Below, piece by piece: positions 35,801-46,501 of a stretch of 64,000 nucleotides of DNA (positions are counted from its first letter, which is position 1; each line of letters begins with the position of its first letter). Below the pieces are notes generated by a model. It saw only the letters and a list, made by a program, of their open reading frames with translations. It did not search any database and was not told where the DNA came from. A program made the translations under genes and the position numbers. Source of the DNA: Cannabis sativa (Eukaryota > Streptophyta > Magnoliopsida > Rosales > Cannabaceae). The stretch lies in assembly GCF_029168945.1 (NCBI RefSeq), contig NC_083601.1, positions 38,801,660 to 38,865,659 on the forward strand, in the 5' to 3' direction.

Positions 35801-36388
35801 CAAGTTAGTGGTTTTTTCAGTGTAAAAACACTGAACCTTAATCTCTCTAGGGCTCATACCTTTCTCGTCCTCTCCAAACCACCCCACAGAAAGAGTGGAA
35901 CAAACAACATGTGACATGTTAAGCCCTCTCTTCTTAATGGACTCTATAAATGGCTTGTACGACATTGGCAAATCACTCGCTTTGGTTTGCTCGTCAAAGG
36001 AATACACTGGGTAGCCATGTCCGACGTGGACTTGTTGGGAGACTAGGGAACGAGTTGACAAGTCAACTATGAGCTCTAATGTTTGTTTGTTGTACCGGGC
36101 GTGAACCAGGGCACGTCTAGGGATACGAACCGTTTTCGGCCTCGATTGCCATTTTAAAACGGTGCGTTTTTCTGGCTCGTCTAAACCTACGTAATGGAAT
36201 GTTAAGTTGTTGTGACTGGTAGTAGTAGTAGTAGTGGTGGTGGTGGGATAAGCTTTTTTAACTATGGTTTGAACTAAGGTGATCTCAGACATAGTTAAGG
36301 GATCTAGTGGGTGGAGCTTTTGGGAGGTGATCATTGGTGATAACGATAAGGTTATGAAAATGGAGAAGATTAGTACTAAGAGCGCCAT
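29889..36388 (-). CDS. CuAO: Copper-containing primary amine oxidase (680 aa)
   Basis: Coding exons on the minus strand are 36388-35586, 33203-32819, 31277-31164, 30722-30184 and 30090-29889; all are GT-AG, sum 2043 nt. The enzyme oxidatively deaminates primary amines (putrescine and other polyamines) to aldehyde, ammonia and H2O2 in the apoplast, vacuole or peroxisome. A signal peptide ([18 protein letters not shown]) implies the secretory route. N2/N3 domains fill residues 25-200. The catalytic domain starts near [15 protein letters not shown] (269 on). Catalytic base Asp329 lies in [10 protein letters not shown]. The topaquinone precursor is Tyr417 in TVGNYDYIN. Copper ligands are His472 and His474 (HDH) and His633 ([13 protein letters not shown]). 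Every key residue is present, so it should be active. An upstream in-frame Met at 36445 lies beyond the TATA box, so the start at 36388 is preferred. Residues 49-57 are a nine-Thr run coded by a triplet repeat. Intron 1 (2.4 kb) holds two transposon insertions. Confidence 0.97.
33247..33663. mobile_element. Mutator-type fold-back MITE in amine oxidase intron 1 (417 bp)
   Basis: The left arm GGGAAATTTTATTTACACCC and the right arm (reverse complement GGGGAGTTATATTTGCACCC) are inverted. A second paired block is AAATACACCCCATT against the GAGGTGTATTT region at about 33622. The 9-bp direct repeat TTTTTTAAT flanks it (33238-33246, 33664-33672). The insertion sits only 44 bp from the exon 2 acceptor. 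Confidence 0.72.
33977..34769. mobile_element. Solo LTR (793 bp) in amine oxidase intron 1
   Basis: The segment starts TGTTAGAGATTTTATAAC and ends TAACA, with the TGTTA/TAACA inverted ends of LTRs. The 5-bp direct repeat CACAC flanks it (33972-33976, 34770-34774). There is no internal coding region or second LTR, so recombination has removed the rest. It is copia-like by length and low GC. The TSD is a simple-sequence motif, so the ends carry some doubt. Confidence 0.7.
36215..36245. repeat. Coding triplet repeat (poly-Thr) in the amine oxidase
   Basis: An AGT/GGT triplet run on the plus strand encodes nine consecutive Thr on the minus strand, between the signal peptide and the N2 domain. 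It is probably a length-variable coding microsatellite. Confidence 0.85.
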
Positions 36389-36422
36389 GTTTGTGTGGAG
36401 AAAGCTTACGTTTATTTTCTTC

Positions 36423-36432
36423 TTTATATAGA
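36423..36432 (-). promoter_or_regulatory. TATA box of the copper amine oxidase gene
   Basis: The minus strand reads TCTATATAAAG here, 35-44 nt upstream of the start codon at 36388. With the usual TATA-to-start spacing the leader would be only about 10-15 nt long. Confidence 0.55.
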
Positions 36433-36774
36433 AGGCTTTCACCAACTATTTTGTAGAATATTAATTTATATGTTCCACATGTTACACCAAATATTAATAC
36501 TAATTTATTAGACATGTGTTAAGACTGGTTAAAAGTACTTTTTTAAAATTATTACACATGTAGGATATGTTTAATTTTATATAGATATGTGAGTCATTTA
36601 TATTTTGTTAAAGCACTCAGACCATGCTAGCTCCTTCAAAATAACTCAAAGGTTAATATATAGCTCAAAGTTTATTTAAATTTAAAAGTGTAGTGTAACT
36701 GAGAAAATTATTCACTTCTCTATTAATGTTTTGTTATTCTATATCCCTATACATATAAAATAATTACAAGCGGG

Positions 36775-37102
36775 TACTAAAAAAATCTTAATTTTGGGGT
36801 CACAACAAAAGTTGTAACTAAAAGTGAAAAAATTGTGACTAAGTATAAATCATGATTTCTATGTTGTGACTAAAAGGTCCGTGGCTAAAAGTATTAGTCA
36901 CAAAAATTACAATTAGTTGTGACTAAATGTATTTTTAGTCACAATACTTGTTGTGACTAAAACTAAATTAATGACAACTTGTAACTAAATACTATGTTTT
37001 AGTCACAAGTAACATTTTGTTGTGACTAAAAGTCATATTTAGTTAAAAAAAATTATATTGTAACTGAAAAGTTGTCACTAAAAGTAGCAGTTTTTTATAG
37101 TG
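36775..37102. mobile_element. CACTA-type MITE, copy 1 (eroded left end)
   Basis: Nearly collinear with the copy at 61083-61410 over about 330 bp. It is built of repeated GTGACTAAAA / TTTTAGTCAC motifs that can fold back. The right end TTTTTTATAGTG is the complement of CACTATAAAAAA. The left end reads TACTAAAAAAA, so the first base has mutated and no TSD is left. Confidence 0.7.
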
Positions 37103-37491
37103 GCACTCACACATATATAAATTACATATATTTATTTTGTCAAAAAATTTATATTAATTTATTATTTTCATATTTTATATTAATTTATATTTTAGTTTGT
37201 TTAATCAATCAAAGTTAATTTAAAATATATATTATAATTATATTTAATATTAATTATATATGATTAAATATTAAAGATATAGAGATATTATTGATAATGA
37301 GATAATTTTTTTGAATAAATAAAATATATTAAATTAATAATTATATAATATTTGAATGATATAGAGAAAAAAAAAATAGAAAAATACATGTATAGTGTAA
37401 TGTAAAAGTTTGATGTAAAATACAAAAAGTAAAATTTTAGTGACATATTTTGAAGAATAGAGCAGAGACATTGATGAGAGAGCTCTTAGAG

Positions 37492-37565
37492 CATCTTCAA
37501 TGGTACACTTTTTAAAAGTGTTAAAACTCATCTTCAATGGTACACTTTTTAAAAGTGTTAAAACT
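37492..37565. repeat. Perfect 37-bp tandem duplication
   Basis: The 37-bp unit starting CATCTTCAATGGTACAC is present twice with no mismatch (37492-37528, 37529-37565). It sits at the left end of a MITE whose terminus is GAGCATCTTCAATGG. Confidence 0.95.
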
Positions 37566-38626
37566 CTCTGTATCATCTGAAAATATAATATTTTATTATA
37601 TTTCTCTTCCACATCACTTTTGGCACTCTTATTTGTAAAGTACTACAATGATAAGCACTCCTCAAATTTGCTACCATATATCTTACAGATTATTATTTAA
37701 TATATTATTTATCTTGGCTTTATTAAGAGGGAGAAATTAATATGACATTGATACTAAGTTTTAGCATCAATATTTTATGCGAGCACGGACTAATTACTAG
37801 TTTCAACACTTGCACTCTAGGATTTCAGACCTAGGGTTGGCATCTTTATGAATCCGAGATAGGGTTGTTGTTAAGCCTAATTCTAGAAGAAATTTAAAAT
37901 TATATGACTTATTGAGGTGCAAGAATACCAAGGCTTGAACATAGAGTCAAAATTGGACAAGGAATAATCCCCCAAGGGTGCTACATGAGCCTTGCCACAC
38001 CATTATGGCAGTGCTCGCCCAAAGAAATTGCAAAGGAGGAAAGTGGCGAAATGAGTTTTTTCAACATCAAGGGACACTTGAAAAATGAGAGAAGCCACCA
38101 AAAGGTGGGGTGAATTCATACACGACCAATGTGATTCCCCAATGACACTGCTCGTGTAGGGTATACAATAAGAGTTTCTCAAGGTTTCCAAAATCAAACC
38201 CAAGAAACTTCTTGCCAACCATCAAAAGACTTTCCAAACACAATTCAAGGTGTTAGTAGACAAGTAAAACATGAGCATTGCCATGGAAAAATGAAAAGGC
38301 TCGTCGCATGCAAGGTTTTCACGAGCAGTGCCATCTCTATGTGCCACTATTCACAACTCTTCCGTATATTGATCATATCTCAGTGACGCAGTTCAAATGG
38401 CATTGGAAAGCTCTTTTCACAATGGATATTAGCTTGTCTAATAGCCTTCTTATGATTTTAATAATGTTTTTAGTCTCAAAATTAGGTCATAATTTAGGTT
38501 ACGAATTATGACCACTTACTAGAATTAGAATAGAGAATAATATTATGTAGAATATAATTAATATAAAAATTTAGGAGATTTAAGTTTTTTTGTTGCTTTT
38601 TGTTTTGAGGGAATATTTGTTTTAGT

Positions 38627-41114
38627 ATGTCTACGTCGTTTAACCCTGTTGACCCTGTTGGTGATCAACTTTCGAAAATTCCATTGGAAGAGGAAGAAGA
38701 GCCAGCATTTCAATATGATCAGCCACTTGTTGAAGATGCAGAGATTGATACAAGGTGGAGTACTATTGGGCAATTTTCGAAGACACTCCTATAGACTTCA
38801 TGGCTATGCAGAATCTGATGGTAGTGTTCTGGGAACCAGGAATGGGAATGTATGTGAAGGATTTGGGAGAAATAAATATATCTTCCAATTCTATCATGAG
38901 ATTGATGTTCAGAGAGTAATCGACAGAAGTCCTTGGACGTTCAAAGATGCTCCTCTGATATTCGAGAGACTGAAGCAGGATATGTTCCAAGGGCTGTGAG
39001 ATTGCATCATCTTGAAATCTGGGTGCAATCGCATGATATACGTTCGGGTGTTAAGACTGAAAGAATGGTGAAGGATGTTGGGAACCACATTGGGAGCTTT
39101 GTTAAGTCTGATGAGAATAATTTTAATGGGGTGTGGAGGGATTACTTACGGGTAAGGGTTCAAATTGATATTGAGAAACTTTTGAAATAGAGAATGAAGT
39201 TGCAGCAAATCAGAGGAGACTGGTTTTGGATCAATTTTAGGTATGAGTTTGTGCCTACATTTTGTTTATTTGTGGGATTATAGGCCATACAAATCAATAT
39301 TGCTCTCGTTTTTTTATCAACCAATTTCCACCATTGTTAAACCTACGGCACGTTCATGAAGGCGGTGCCCAGAAGAACGCAGTACACTATGGGTGTGAAG
39401 TGCTTATGATCGGGTTTGTCTAATTCTGAAAGTTACAGTGGTTCGGTGGGGGCTAATCTCAGGAGTGATGGGAGGACTGATGTCCCTGATGTTCAAGGAT
39501 TTCATGGAGGCTCTATCCCGAGTTTCGTGGGTCTAGGAGTGATTCATGGCTCTAAGTGGAAGTTACTAGGGGAAATCTGAGGAATCAAAATGTAGATATT
39601 GGTGGGAGTAATGGGAAGATAATTTAGGAAGTTTGGGGGATATCCATGTGTCATCTAATTCAAATATGGATGAGGAGGGAATGGTTTTCTTGGATTCTAA
39701 GCGTAAAAGGACAGGTAAAGAAGTTGTTATTGGGCCTGGTGGGCCTAAGGAAAATGTTAGGCTATTTTTAGCCTAAGTTTCGGGTCACATTTTATAGTTA
39801 TTTTTCTTCTTTATTATTATTTTTGGAATAGAATTACGCTTGTTTTCTTTGATTTCAGGTTTCTACACTTGGAATGTATAAATTGGACAAATTTCGGGAA
39901 ACAGTGATCTATAAAATAGAGAAAATTTTGAAAGAGAATAAAGCTGAAACTTTAATCCTAAATTTGACTATGTTCTGATCATATTTTGGAAAAAGTCAAA
40001 ACATAAAAGTTTTAGATCTCTTTTTTATCTTTCCAACGCATCTTGAATCAGCTCATTTGGAGTTTGTATGAGAAACGTGTTTTTTTAATGCACTTCTGGC
40101 CGCGGCGAGACCACTTTTGGCCGCGGCGAGCGTCCGTACGGTCAGGGGTATTTTTATCCGACGAACCCTAAAAATTAGATATAAATAGAAAACTGCGATT
40201 GGAAGTCAGAGGAAGCGATTTGGAACCTTAAAACACAACAGAGAGCGGCAGGAAGAGCAAAGTGATTCAAAGTGAAGATCCAGAATTCATCCACAAACAG
40301 TTTCTTTCTCTATTCCTCTTTAATTTCTTTATGTTGAATATTGTCATAGGAATGGTTATGGATTTATTTCTGAACTAAATTTCCCATTTAGGGAGGATGA
40401 TGATTGTTGTTTAATGTTTTTGCATAGTTAATGTTTAATTGTCATTCTTCCATTCTTGTTTGTGAAATTATCTTAATTTGTGCTTAATTTCATGTTTAAG
40501 ATTGATCACCTTGTGCATGCTTTATGATCTCAATTCGAAATCTGAAAAGTGAGAATTGAGAATGCTAAAAATTAGATAATCGATGTTCTATGTGAAACGA
40601 GAGTATTCACGTGACTTATGTGACAAGTAGATTATTACCTAATGCTGATTTCATGTTAGTTTAATTAAGGAATTAATTAAATAATATGTGATTTAGAACC
40701 TAGAAGATCTGAAAAGAGCTAGGTTACTTTATAATCTGTCATTCACTACAAGAATAGGATAGCAATTAGGCATTAACGATTTGGGTAAACAACAACAGGA
40801 TTCACCTCCCTGTCATCTCATCTTGCTTAAATTTAATTGTGTTATTAAGTTTTCTGAATTACTTTAATTCTTTTAAATCATAAATACTTTTGATTTGCCA
40901 AATAGAATTATAGGTATAAATAGTAGTAATTAATCCAATTCCCTGTGGTTCGACCTCACTTGAGTGAGCTACTACTTGACTGCGTATACTTGCGTAGTGT
41001 TTTATAATTTTCGTAACAGAAAACTTGGATGTGGATATGGGTAATGATAAAAGTGCTCACTCAAAAAATGTTTTAATTGCGGGCTCGACCGATCGGGCTC
41101 GCCAATCATCATGA
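38627..41114 (+). pseudogene. LINE ORF1 (gag-like, DUF4283-type) pseudogene, split by a solo LTR
   Basis: Starts MSTSFNPVDPVGDQLSKIPL. Further blocks in shifting frames (ESDGSVLGTRNGNVCEGFG, RSPWTFKDAPLIFERLKQ, LHHLEIWVQSHDI) match the DUF4283 RNA-binding region of plant L1 ORF1 proteins. The C-terminal part (DSKRKRTGKEVVIGPGGPKE) is interrupted at 39754 by the LTR and resumes at 41024 (NLDVDMGNDKSAHSKN), ending at TGA 41112-41114. At least three frameshifts or stops break it. A CCHC knuckle is not intact. Confidence 0.8.
39755..41018 (+). mobile_element. Solo LTR (1264 bp) nested in the LINE
   Basis: Begins TGTTAGGC and ends CGTAACA, with the perfect 5-bp target duplication GAAAA on both sides (39750-39754, 41019-41023). 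A TATA-like tagatataaatag lies at about 40176, and a short GGCCGCGGCGAG motif is duplicated upstream of it (40098-40109, 40119-40130), consistent with a plus-strand LTR promoter. There is no internal domain or second LTR. Confidence 0.92.
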
Positions 41115-44100
41115 GTATTTTAAGTTAGAATTGCCACGGGCTTGGGAACCTAGGGATTTTTCAATTCTATAAAGATATGGTTTATCAAAAAAAGCCCACT
41201 TTTATTTTTCTATGTGAAACCTTATGTTTGAAACCAAGACTGGAGATGTTATCGACTTAGCTTGGTTATGAGGGAATGTTTTCTATTGATGCGCAGGGCA
41301 TGGGAGGAAGTTTAGCTATGTTATGGAAAGATAAAAATGATGCTAAAGTTAGAGGCTTTTCCCAAAATCACATTAATTAGGTGGTTCATAATGACAACTT
41401 ACAAGATTAGAGGCTCACCGGTATGTATGGTGAACCTAATCGTGCTCTTAGAAGGAACACATGGAATCTTATGAGATTGTTATAGGAAGAATCGGCTCTC
41501 CCTTGGTGCATTATTGGAGATTTGAACAATGTTATGAGTCAGGTGGATAAAAGAGGTGAAAATCCCTATCCTAATTGGCTTATTGAGGGATTTCAGCAAG
41601 TTGTTTCTGATTGTGATTTAGTAGATTTGGATCTTTTGGGTCACCAATTTACTTGGGAAAAAGGTAGGGGCACTGATAGTTGGATCGATGTTCGGTTGGA
41701 TAGGGCTCTTGCCAACTCAGCTTGGGTCATGAACTTATTCCCGAATTCCCGATTGGTTAATCTTGTTTTCACCACCTCTGATCATTGTCCTTTATTTTTA
41801 GACCCCAGATTTTGGCTTCATTCAAGCTATTTGAAATTGTTTCATTTTGAGAGTGCTTGGCTCTGAGAAGAGTCTTCTTTTTCTATTATTCAGGAGCAGT
41901 GAGCAGGTTGTGGGTCTAGCAACAATTTTGATAAGTCAGTGGCTTTAGGAACGTCTTAGCTTGTGGGGAAAAGATTTGACTGGTAATTTTAAGGAGAGGA
42001 TTCAAAGTTGCAAAAGAAGATTTGGTGCTCTTAAAGGTTGTACGAATACTGAGTCGGTTTCTCAGTACCATGAGGCGAAAAGATTGCTTGCTGAGATTTA
42101 TCACCAAACAGAAATTTTTTAGAGACAACAGTTGAAGCAATTTTGGTTAAAGGAGGGTGACTGAAACACTAAATATTTTCATGTTGCGGCCAGCTCTCGC
42201 AGAAGAAATAATTTTATTCACCAATTGAAGAATGAGATGGGCGATTGGGTTAAGTGGAAAACTGGTTTACCCCAGGTAATGATTAATTATTTTGCTAATA
42301 TTTTTCATTCCTTGAGGTCCCATGGTGATGATATTCTTGATTCATGAGGATAATGTTGCTCTGCTTCAGCCGGTTTTGAAGGAGGAGGTTCGTTCGGTTG
42401 TATTTCAAATGCACCTAGATAAGTCTTCGGGCCCTAATGGTATGGCACCAGCGTTCTATCAAAAGTGTTGGCATATTGTTGGTCAAGATGTGGTTAGACT
42501 TGTCCAAGGCTTCTTTTGGGATAATGTAATGCCTAAAGATCTTAATGCTACTAATCTTGTGCTTATTCCGAAGAAGAAATCTCCTTCTGTCATGGGAGAT
42601 TTAAGGCCCATTTCTCTTTGCAATGTGCTTTATAAGTTCATCTCAAAAGTGTTGGCTAACAAACTTAAAAGGTTTATTGTCCAAGGTAATTTCTAAGTTT
42701 TAAAGTGCGTTTATTCCGAGACGGCTTATCACCGATAATGTACTTGTTTCCTTTGAAATTCTTCATTATTTAAGACATAAACAACAAGGTAAAAATGGAT
42801 GCATGGCTCTCAAATTGGATATGAGCAAGGCGTATGATAGGATGGAGGGGTCTTTCTTACAATCTATTCTGCTTCGAATGGGTTTCTCTATTGACTGGGT
42901 AAGGATGATAATGGAATGTCTGCGGACTATTACTTATAACATTGTTCATGGAAGAGATGTTCTTGGGCCTATTAATCCTTCTAGAAGAATCTGCCAGGGG
43001 GATCCAATTTCACCATATCTCTTTATTATCTGTGCGAAAGGTTTCTTGGCTCTAATTCGTCTTTACGAAGAGAAGAAATGGATTCATGGGTGTCGAGTGG
43101 TTCGTAGGGCTCCTTTTGTCACTCATATGCTGTTCGCAGATGATAGCTTCTTGTACTGTACTGCTACCAGGGAGGAGGCGCAACGTGTTCTAGGGTTGCT
43201 TAATAAGTTTGAAAAGGGTGGGTCAAAAGGTTAATTTGAATAAGTCTTCTATATTTTTTAGCTCCAACACGGATGATGGGGTTCATCATACGATTCTATC
43301 AACTCTTCACATGAGAGCTACTGATGACCACAATTTTTATCTTGGTATGCCGAGTGTAATTGGTAGAAATAAGACTATGGCATTTGGTTTCTTGAAGGAG
43401 AAGGTTAGGAAACGCATTCAAAATTGGGATAGTAAGTTACTTTCTAGGGCAGGAAAGGAGGTTTTATTGATATCAGTTATCCAACCTTTACCTTCTTACA
43501 CTATGAGTATTTTTCTAATCTCCCTTGAAATTTACAAAGATATTGGTTGAGTTATGGAGAGATTCTGGTGGCATTCTAAGTCTTCATATGGTAGTGGAAT
43601 TCATTGGAAAAGTTGGGACAAGCTGTGTCTCCATAAGCATAAAGGAGGTTTGGGTTTTCGTAACTTGCGGAATGTTAATTTGTCTATGTTAGGCAAACAT
43701 GGATGGCGACTACTGACTAATTCATCTTCTCTTGTTGTTCGAGTTTTTCAAGCTAGATATTATCCCCAAGGTACGTTTCTTGATGCTGAGTTGGGTTCTA
43801 ATCCGAGTTATGCTTGGAGGAGTGTTTTTGAAGCCCAGGAGATTGTTAAATTGGGAGCTAGATGGAGGGTAGGGTCTGGAATTTCTATACTTGTTCTTAA
43901 TCAGCCCTGGCTTTCTTCCAAGGATAATCCTTATGTGGTTTCTTCTCATGAGGCTCTTTGTGACTGTAGTGTTTTTAATCTTCTACAGATTGATAATATG
44001 AGCTGGGATGAGGAGCTTTTGGAGGACTTGTTTGTTCAAAGAGATGTGGAGCTTATTCGTAGTATACCTCTGCCTTCAACTCTGAATATGGACACCTGGT

Positions 44101-45200
44101 ATTGGGCATATGAAGCTTATGGAGGTTGCTCTATCAAGAGTGCTTATCCAGCTTTGCAAGTGCGTAACGAGAGATGGAATTTGCAAGATAATTCTGGTTT
44201 TTGGAAGAAGTTTTGGTACTTGAAACTTCCCCTAAAAGTTAAGAATTTTTTCTGTGGAAGGCTCTTACTAATTGTCTTCCAACTCTTGTATCTCTTCAAT
44301 CTAAACGGATTAATGTGTGTAGCATTTGTTCTCTTTGTAATGGAGAGTTAGAGACCATATATCATATTATGGTTTGGTGTCCCTTCACCAAAGCTTGTAT
44401 GGATCGGGGACTGGGATTTTCTTTTAGCGATGGGAAAGACGAATTCAGTTGCTGGTTTGAGTGTTTCTGCAATACTCATCTAGGTGACAGTGTTGATAAA
44501 ATAGCTGTGATTCTTTGGGATGTTTGGGGAGCTCGAAATGACTTTCTTTGGAACAAGAAGATTGCTTCTGTAGAAAGAGTAGTCTCAGCTGCAATTACTT
44601 ACCTTGAACTTTGGAAGTTTGCTCAGATTAAAATGGAGTTGTCTCGACATCTTCTGGTCAGCTCTCGACCTGTAACGAGCTCTGGATTAAACCGTCTATG
44701 AGTGAGTTAAAGGTTAATTGCGATGCTACTCTATTTTCAAGGGAAAAGAGCCACGGTTTGGGGGTGAATAGCTCAAAATCACGATGGTGTTTGTATTGCA
44801 GCTGCTGCTGTAAAAAGCAGTGGTGATCTCAAACCTTTTATGGCTGAAGCAATGTCTTTGAAGGAGGCTTTGAGTTGGGTTAAAAATACCTGGGGAGATG
44901 GAGCCTCTTTTGAAGGATTTGTTCCTATGCGGTGGTGATGGAATCAAATTGTCTCATGTTGGTTCATACCATTAATAGTAATAGGCAAATTCTTTCTCCA
45001 CTTGGTCTTATTATTTTAGATTGTATTAGTCTTATACAATCTATTTCTTTGTTTCACATTTCAGTTCAGTTTATTAAACAGTTTGGAAACCAAGCGGCTA
45101 ATTAGTTAGCTCGTTCTTCTGGTTTATGTCCTGACCGTCTTTCCAGTAAGGGGGTTGTCCTTACTGGTTTGAAAGTTATTTTAATAACTAATTTGCTTTA
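41111..45200 (+). pseudogene. LINE ORF2 (endonuclease / reverse transcriptase / RNase H) pseudogene
   Basis: Its ATG overlaps the ORF1 stop as ATGA (41111-41114). The opening MSILS-stop-NCHGLGN shows the usual Trp codon of the endonuclease start turned into TAG. Endonuclease ends in DSWIDVRLDRALAN and TTSDHCPLF (about 41660-41800). Reverse transcriptase runs about 42330-43260 with SSGPNGMAPAFYQKCW, LRPISLCNVLYK, ALKLDMSKAYDRMEGSFLQ and the catalytic FADDSFLY. A zf-RVT region lies at about 44190-44460 and RNase H at about 44715-44930 (KVNCDA, FMAEAMSLKEAL). Frames change repeatedly and several stops occur, so no active protein can be made. Confidence 0.92.
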
Positions 45201-45251
45201 ATAAAAGTTATATTCTTTGTTTTAAAAAGAAAAAAAATACAAAAATTTAGG

Positions 45252-46501
45252 GTTTCAATTCGTGAAGTTTTAGAGCATGCTCATGAATAAGTTAAAATTT
45301 TCATTTATTCAGATTAGTCCGCAATAACTATGTTTAGTAATTGTTTGACTTTTGTGAATTGTTTGAAGTTGTTGGCTTTGTATTTCACATATCCTTCGTC
45401 GAAATAATAAGGTGGGAAAAAGAACGAGGAAAGTAAAATTCTATTTTATTATGTATAAATTTTTAAAAAATTTCTCTCTTACATTCTCAATTTAGAAATT
45501 AAATTTTTTGTACTTTATTTCCTTTGTTTCTCAATAAAATTCGAGAAATTTACAAAAATACTAAAATTTAGGTTAATTTTTATAAAAATATTGTCACATA
45601 AAAATCTTTTAAAAAATACTGTGTTTTTATAAAATAACAGTGGAACACAAAATAAAACAACTAAAAATAACATTGAAACAACTAAAAAATAACCGTAGAA
45701 CAATAGTGAAAACTTAACATAGTACACAATATAAAACTAATTTTTGAAAAAAATTCTGCAGTATAATAATAACAAAGTAAAAATTTCAATATATAGTGTA
45801 ATTATCCCATAAAATTCAGCATCCAATCACACCCTAAATAAACAAAAATTTACATTTTTTTCCTTTAAAAACAAAAATTTGCATATCCTAATATTCTCTC
45901 TATATGTTTTTAAGATTAGTCTTCTAATAACAAACTGTATTAATGAAAAAAAAAATCGTAAAAAAGTTGTAATATTTTAAAATAAAAATTTTCTTCTAAA
46001 AAAACCTCCTAAATACGTTACAAAATATATATAAATAAATAATAATAACTAAACAACCCCTCAATTGTAAAATCTCTATAAGTAGACTAGATCCCATCTA
46101 CATTATACCCATTTCACTGTATAGTTTTATTTTAAAAAAATTCTATTTTTACTGTTTTTTGATATAAGGATTCTAATATTACTGTTGAGAAGCTGAATAG
46201 AGAGAATCCGTCAACCTCTTGTCTCACGCATACTATAATTAGATTTTCGAACCATTAAAACCAAAAAGCCCAAAAAACTAACAAAAAAACAAAACAAAAA
46301 CCACCTCACCTTCCCATTCCACCAAAACCACTTTTATCGTTTTTATCAATTTGTTTCCTATTTTTCCAATTTTACAAAACCAATATACCCAATATCCAAA
46401 AAAAAATTTCAAATTCCTCCTTTAATTTTCTGGTTCTTGCGGTCTGACGAGTCATTAGCGGTGGCGTTGGGTTTTTGAATTAGGAGCGTACACGTGTAAA
46501 A
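45252..46501. other. Intergenic, promoter side of the bromodomain gene
   Basis: AT-rich, no gene. The 46280-46500 segment has a leader-like composition (CA- and C-rich), then a GC-richer stretch just before the ATG at 46502, as expected for 5' UTR and proximal promoter. Confidence 0.4.

Larger units (their letters stand above)
36389..38575. other. Intergenic upstream of the amine oxidase gene
   Basis: Promoter-side DNA of the amine oxidase gene up to about 36760, then a CACTA MITE, AT-rich DNA, a GAGCATCTTCAATGG-type MITE with an internal duplication (37489-37663), and unassigned DNA to the LINE target site. 37760-38500 has more balanced composition and may be an old retroelement scrap (no domain recognised). 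Confidence 0.4.
38576..45237 (+). mobile_element. L1-type LINE, decayed but near full length, with TSD and A-rich tail
   Basis: Flanked by a 14-bp target duplication with one mismatch (TATAAAAATTTAGG at 38562-38575, TACAAAAATTTAGG at 45238-45251). It ends in an A-rich tail (45224-45237). The 5' region holds ORF1 (from 38627) and is followed by ORF2 with endonuclease, reverse transcriptase and RNase H. Removing the nested solo LTR and its TSD copy leaves about 5.4 kb, normal for a full-length plant L1. Many stops and frameshifts make it immobile. Confidence 0.93.

Noticed and set aside
36389..36445. N-terminal extension of the amine oxidase from the upstream Met
   Set aside because: It would place the start above the TATA box and bury the signal peptide.
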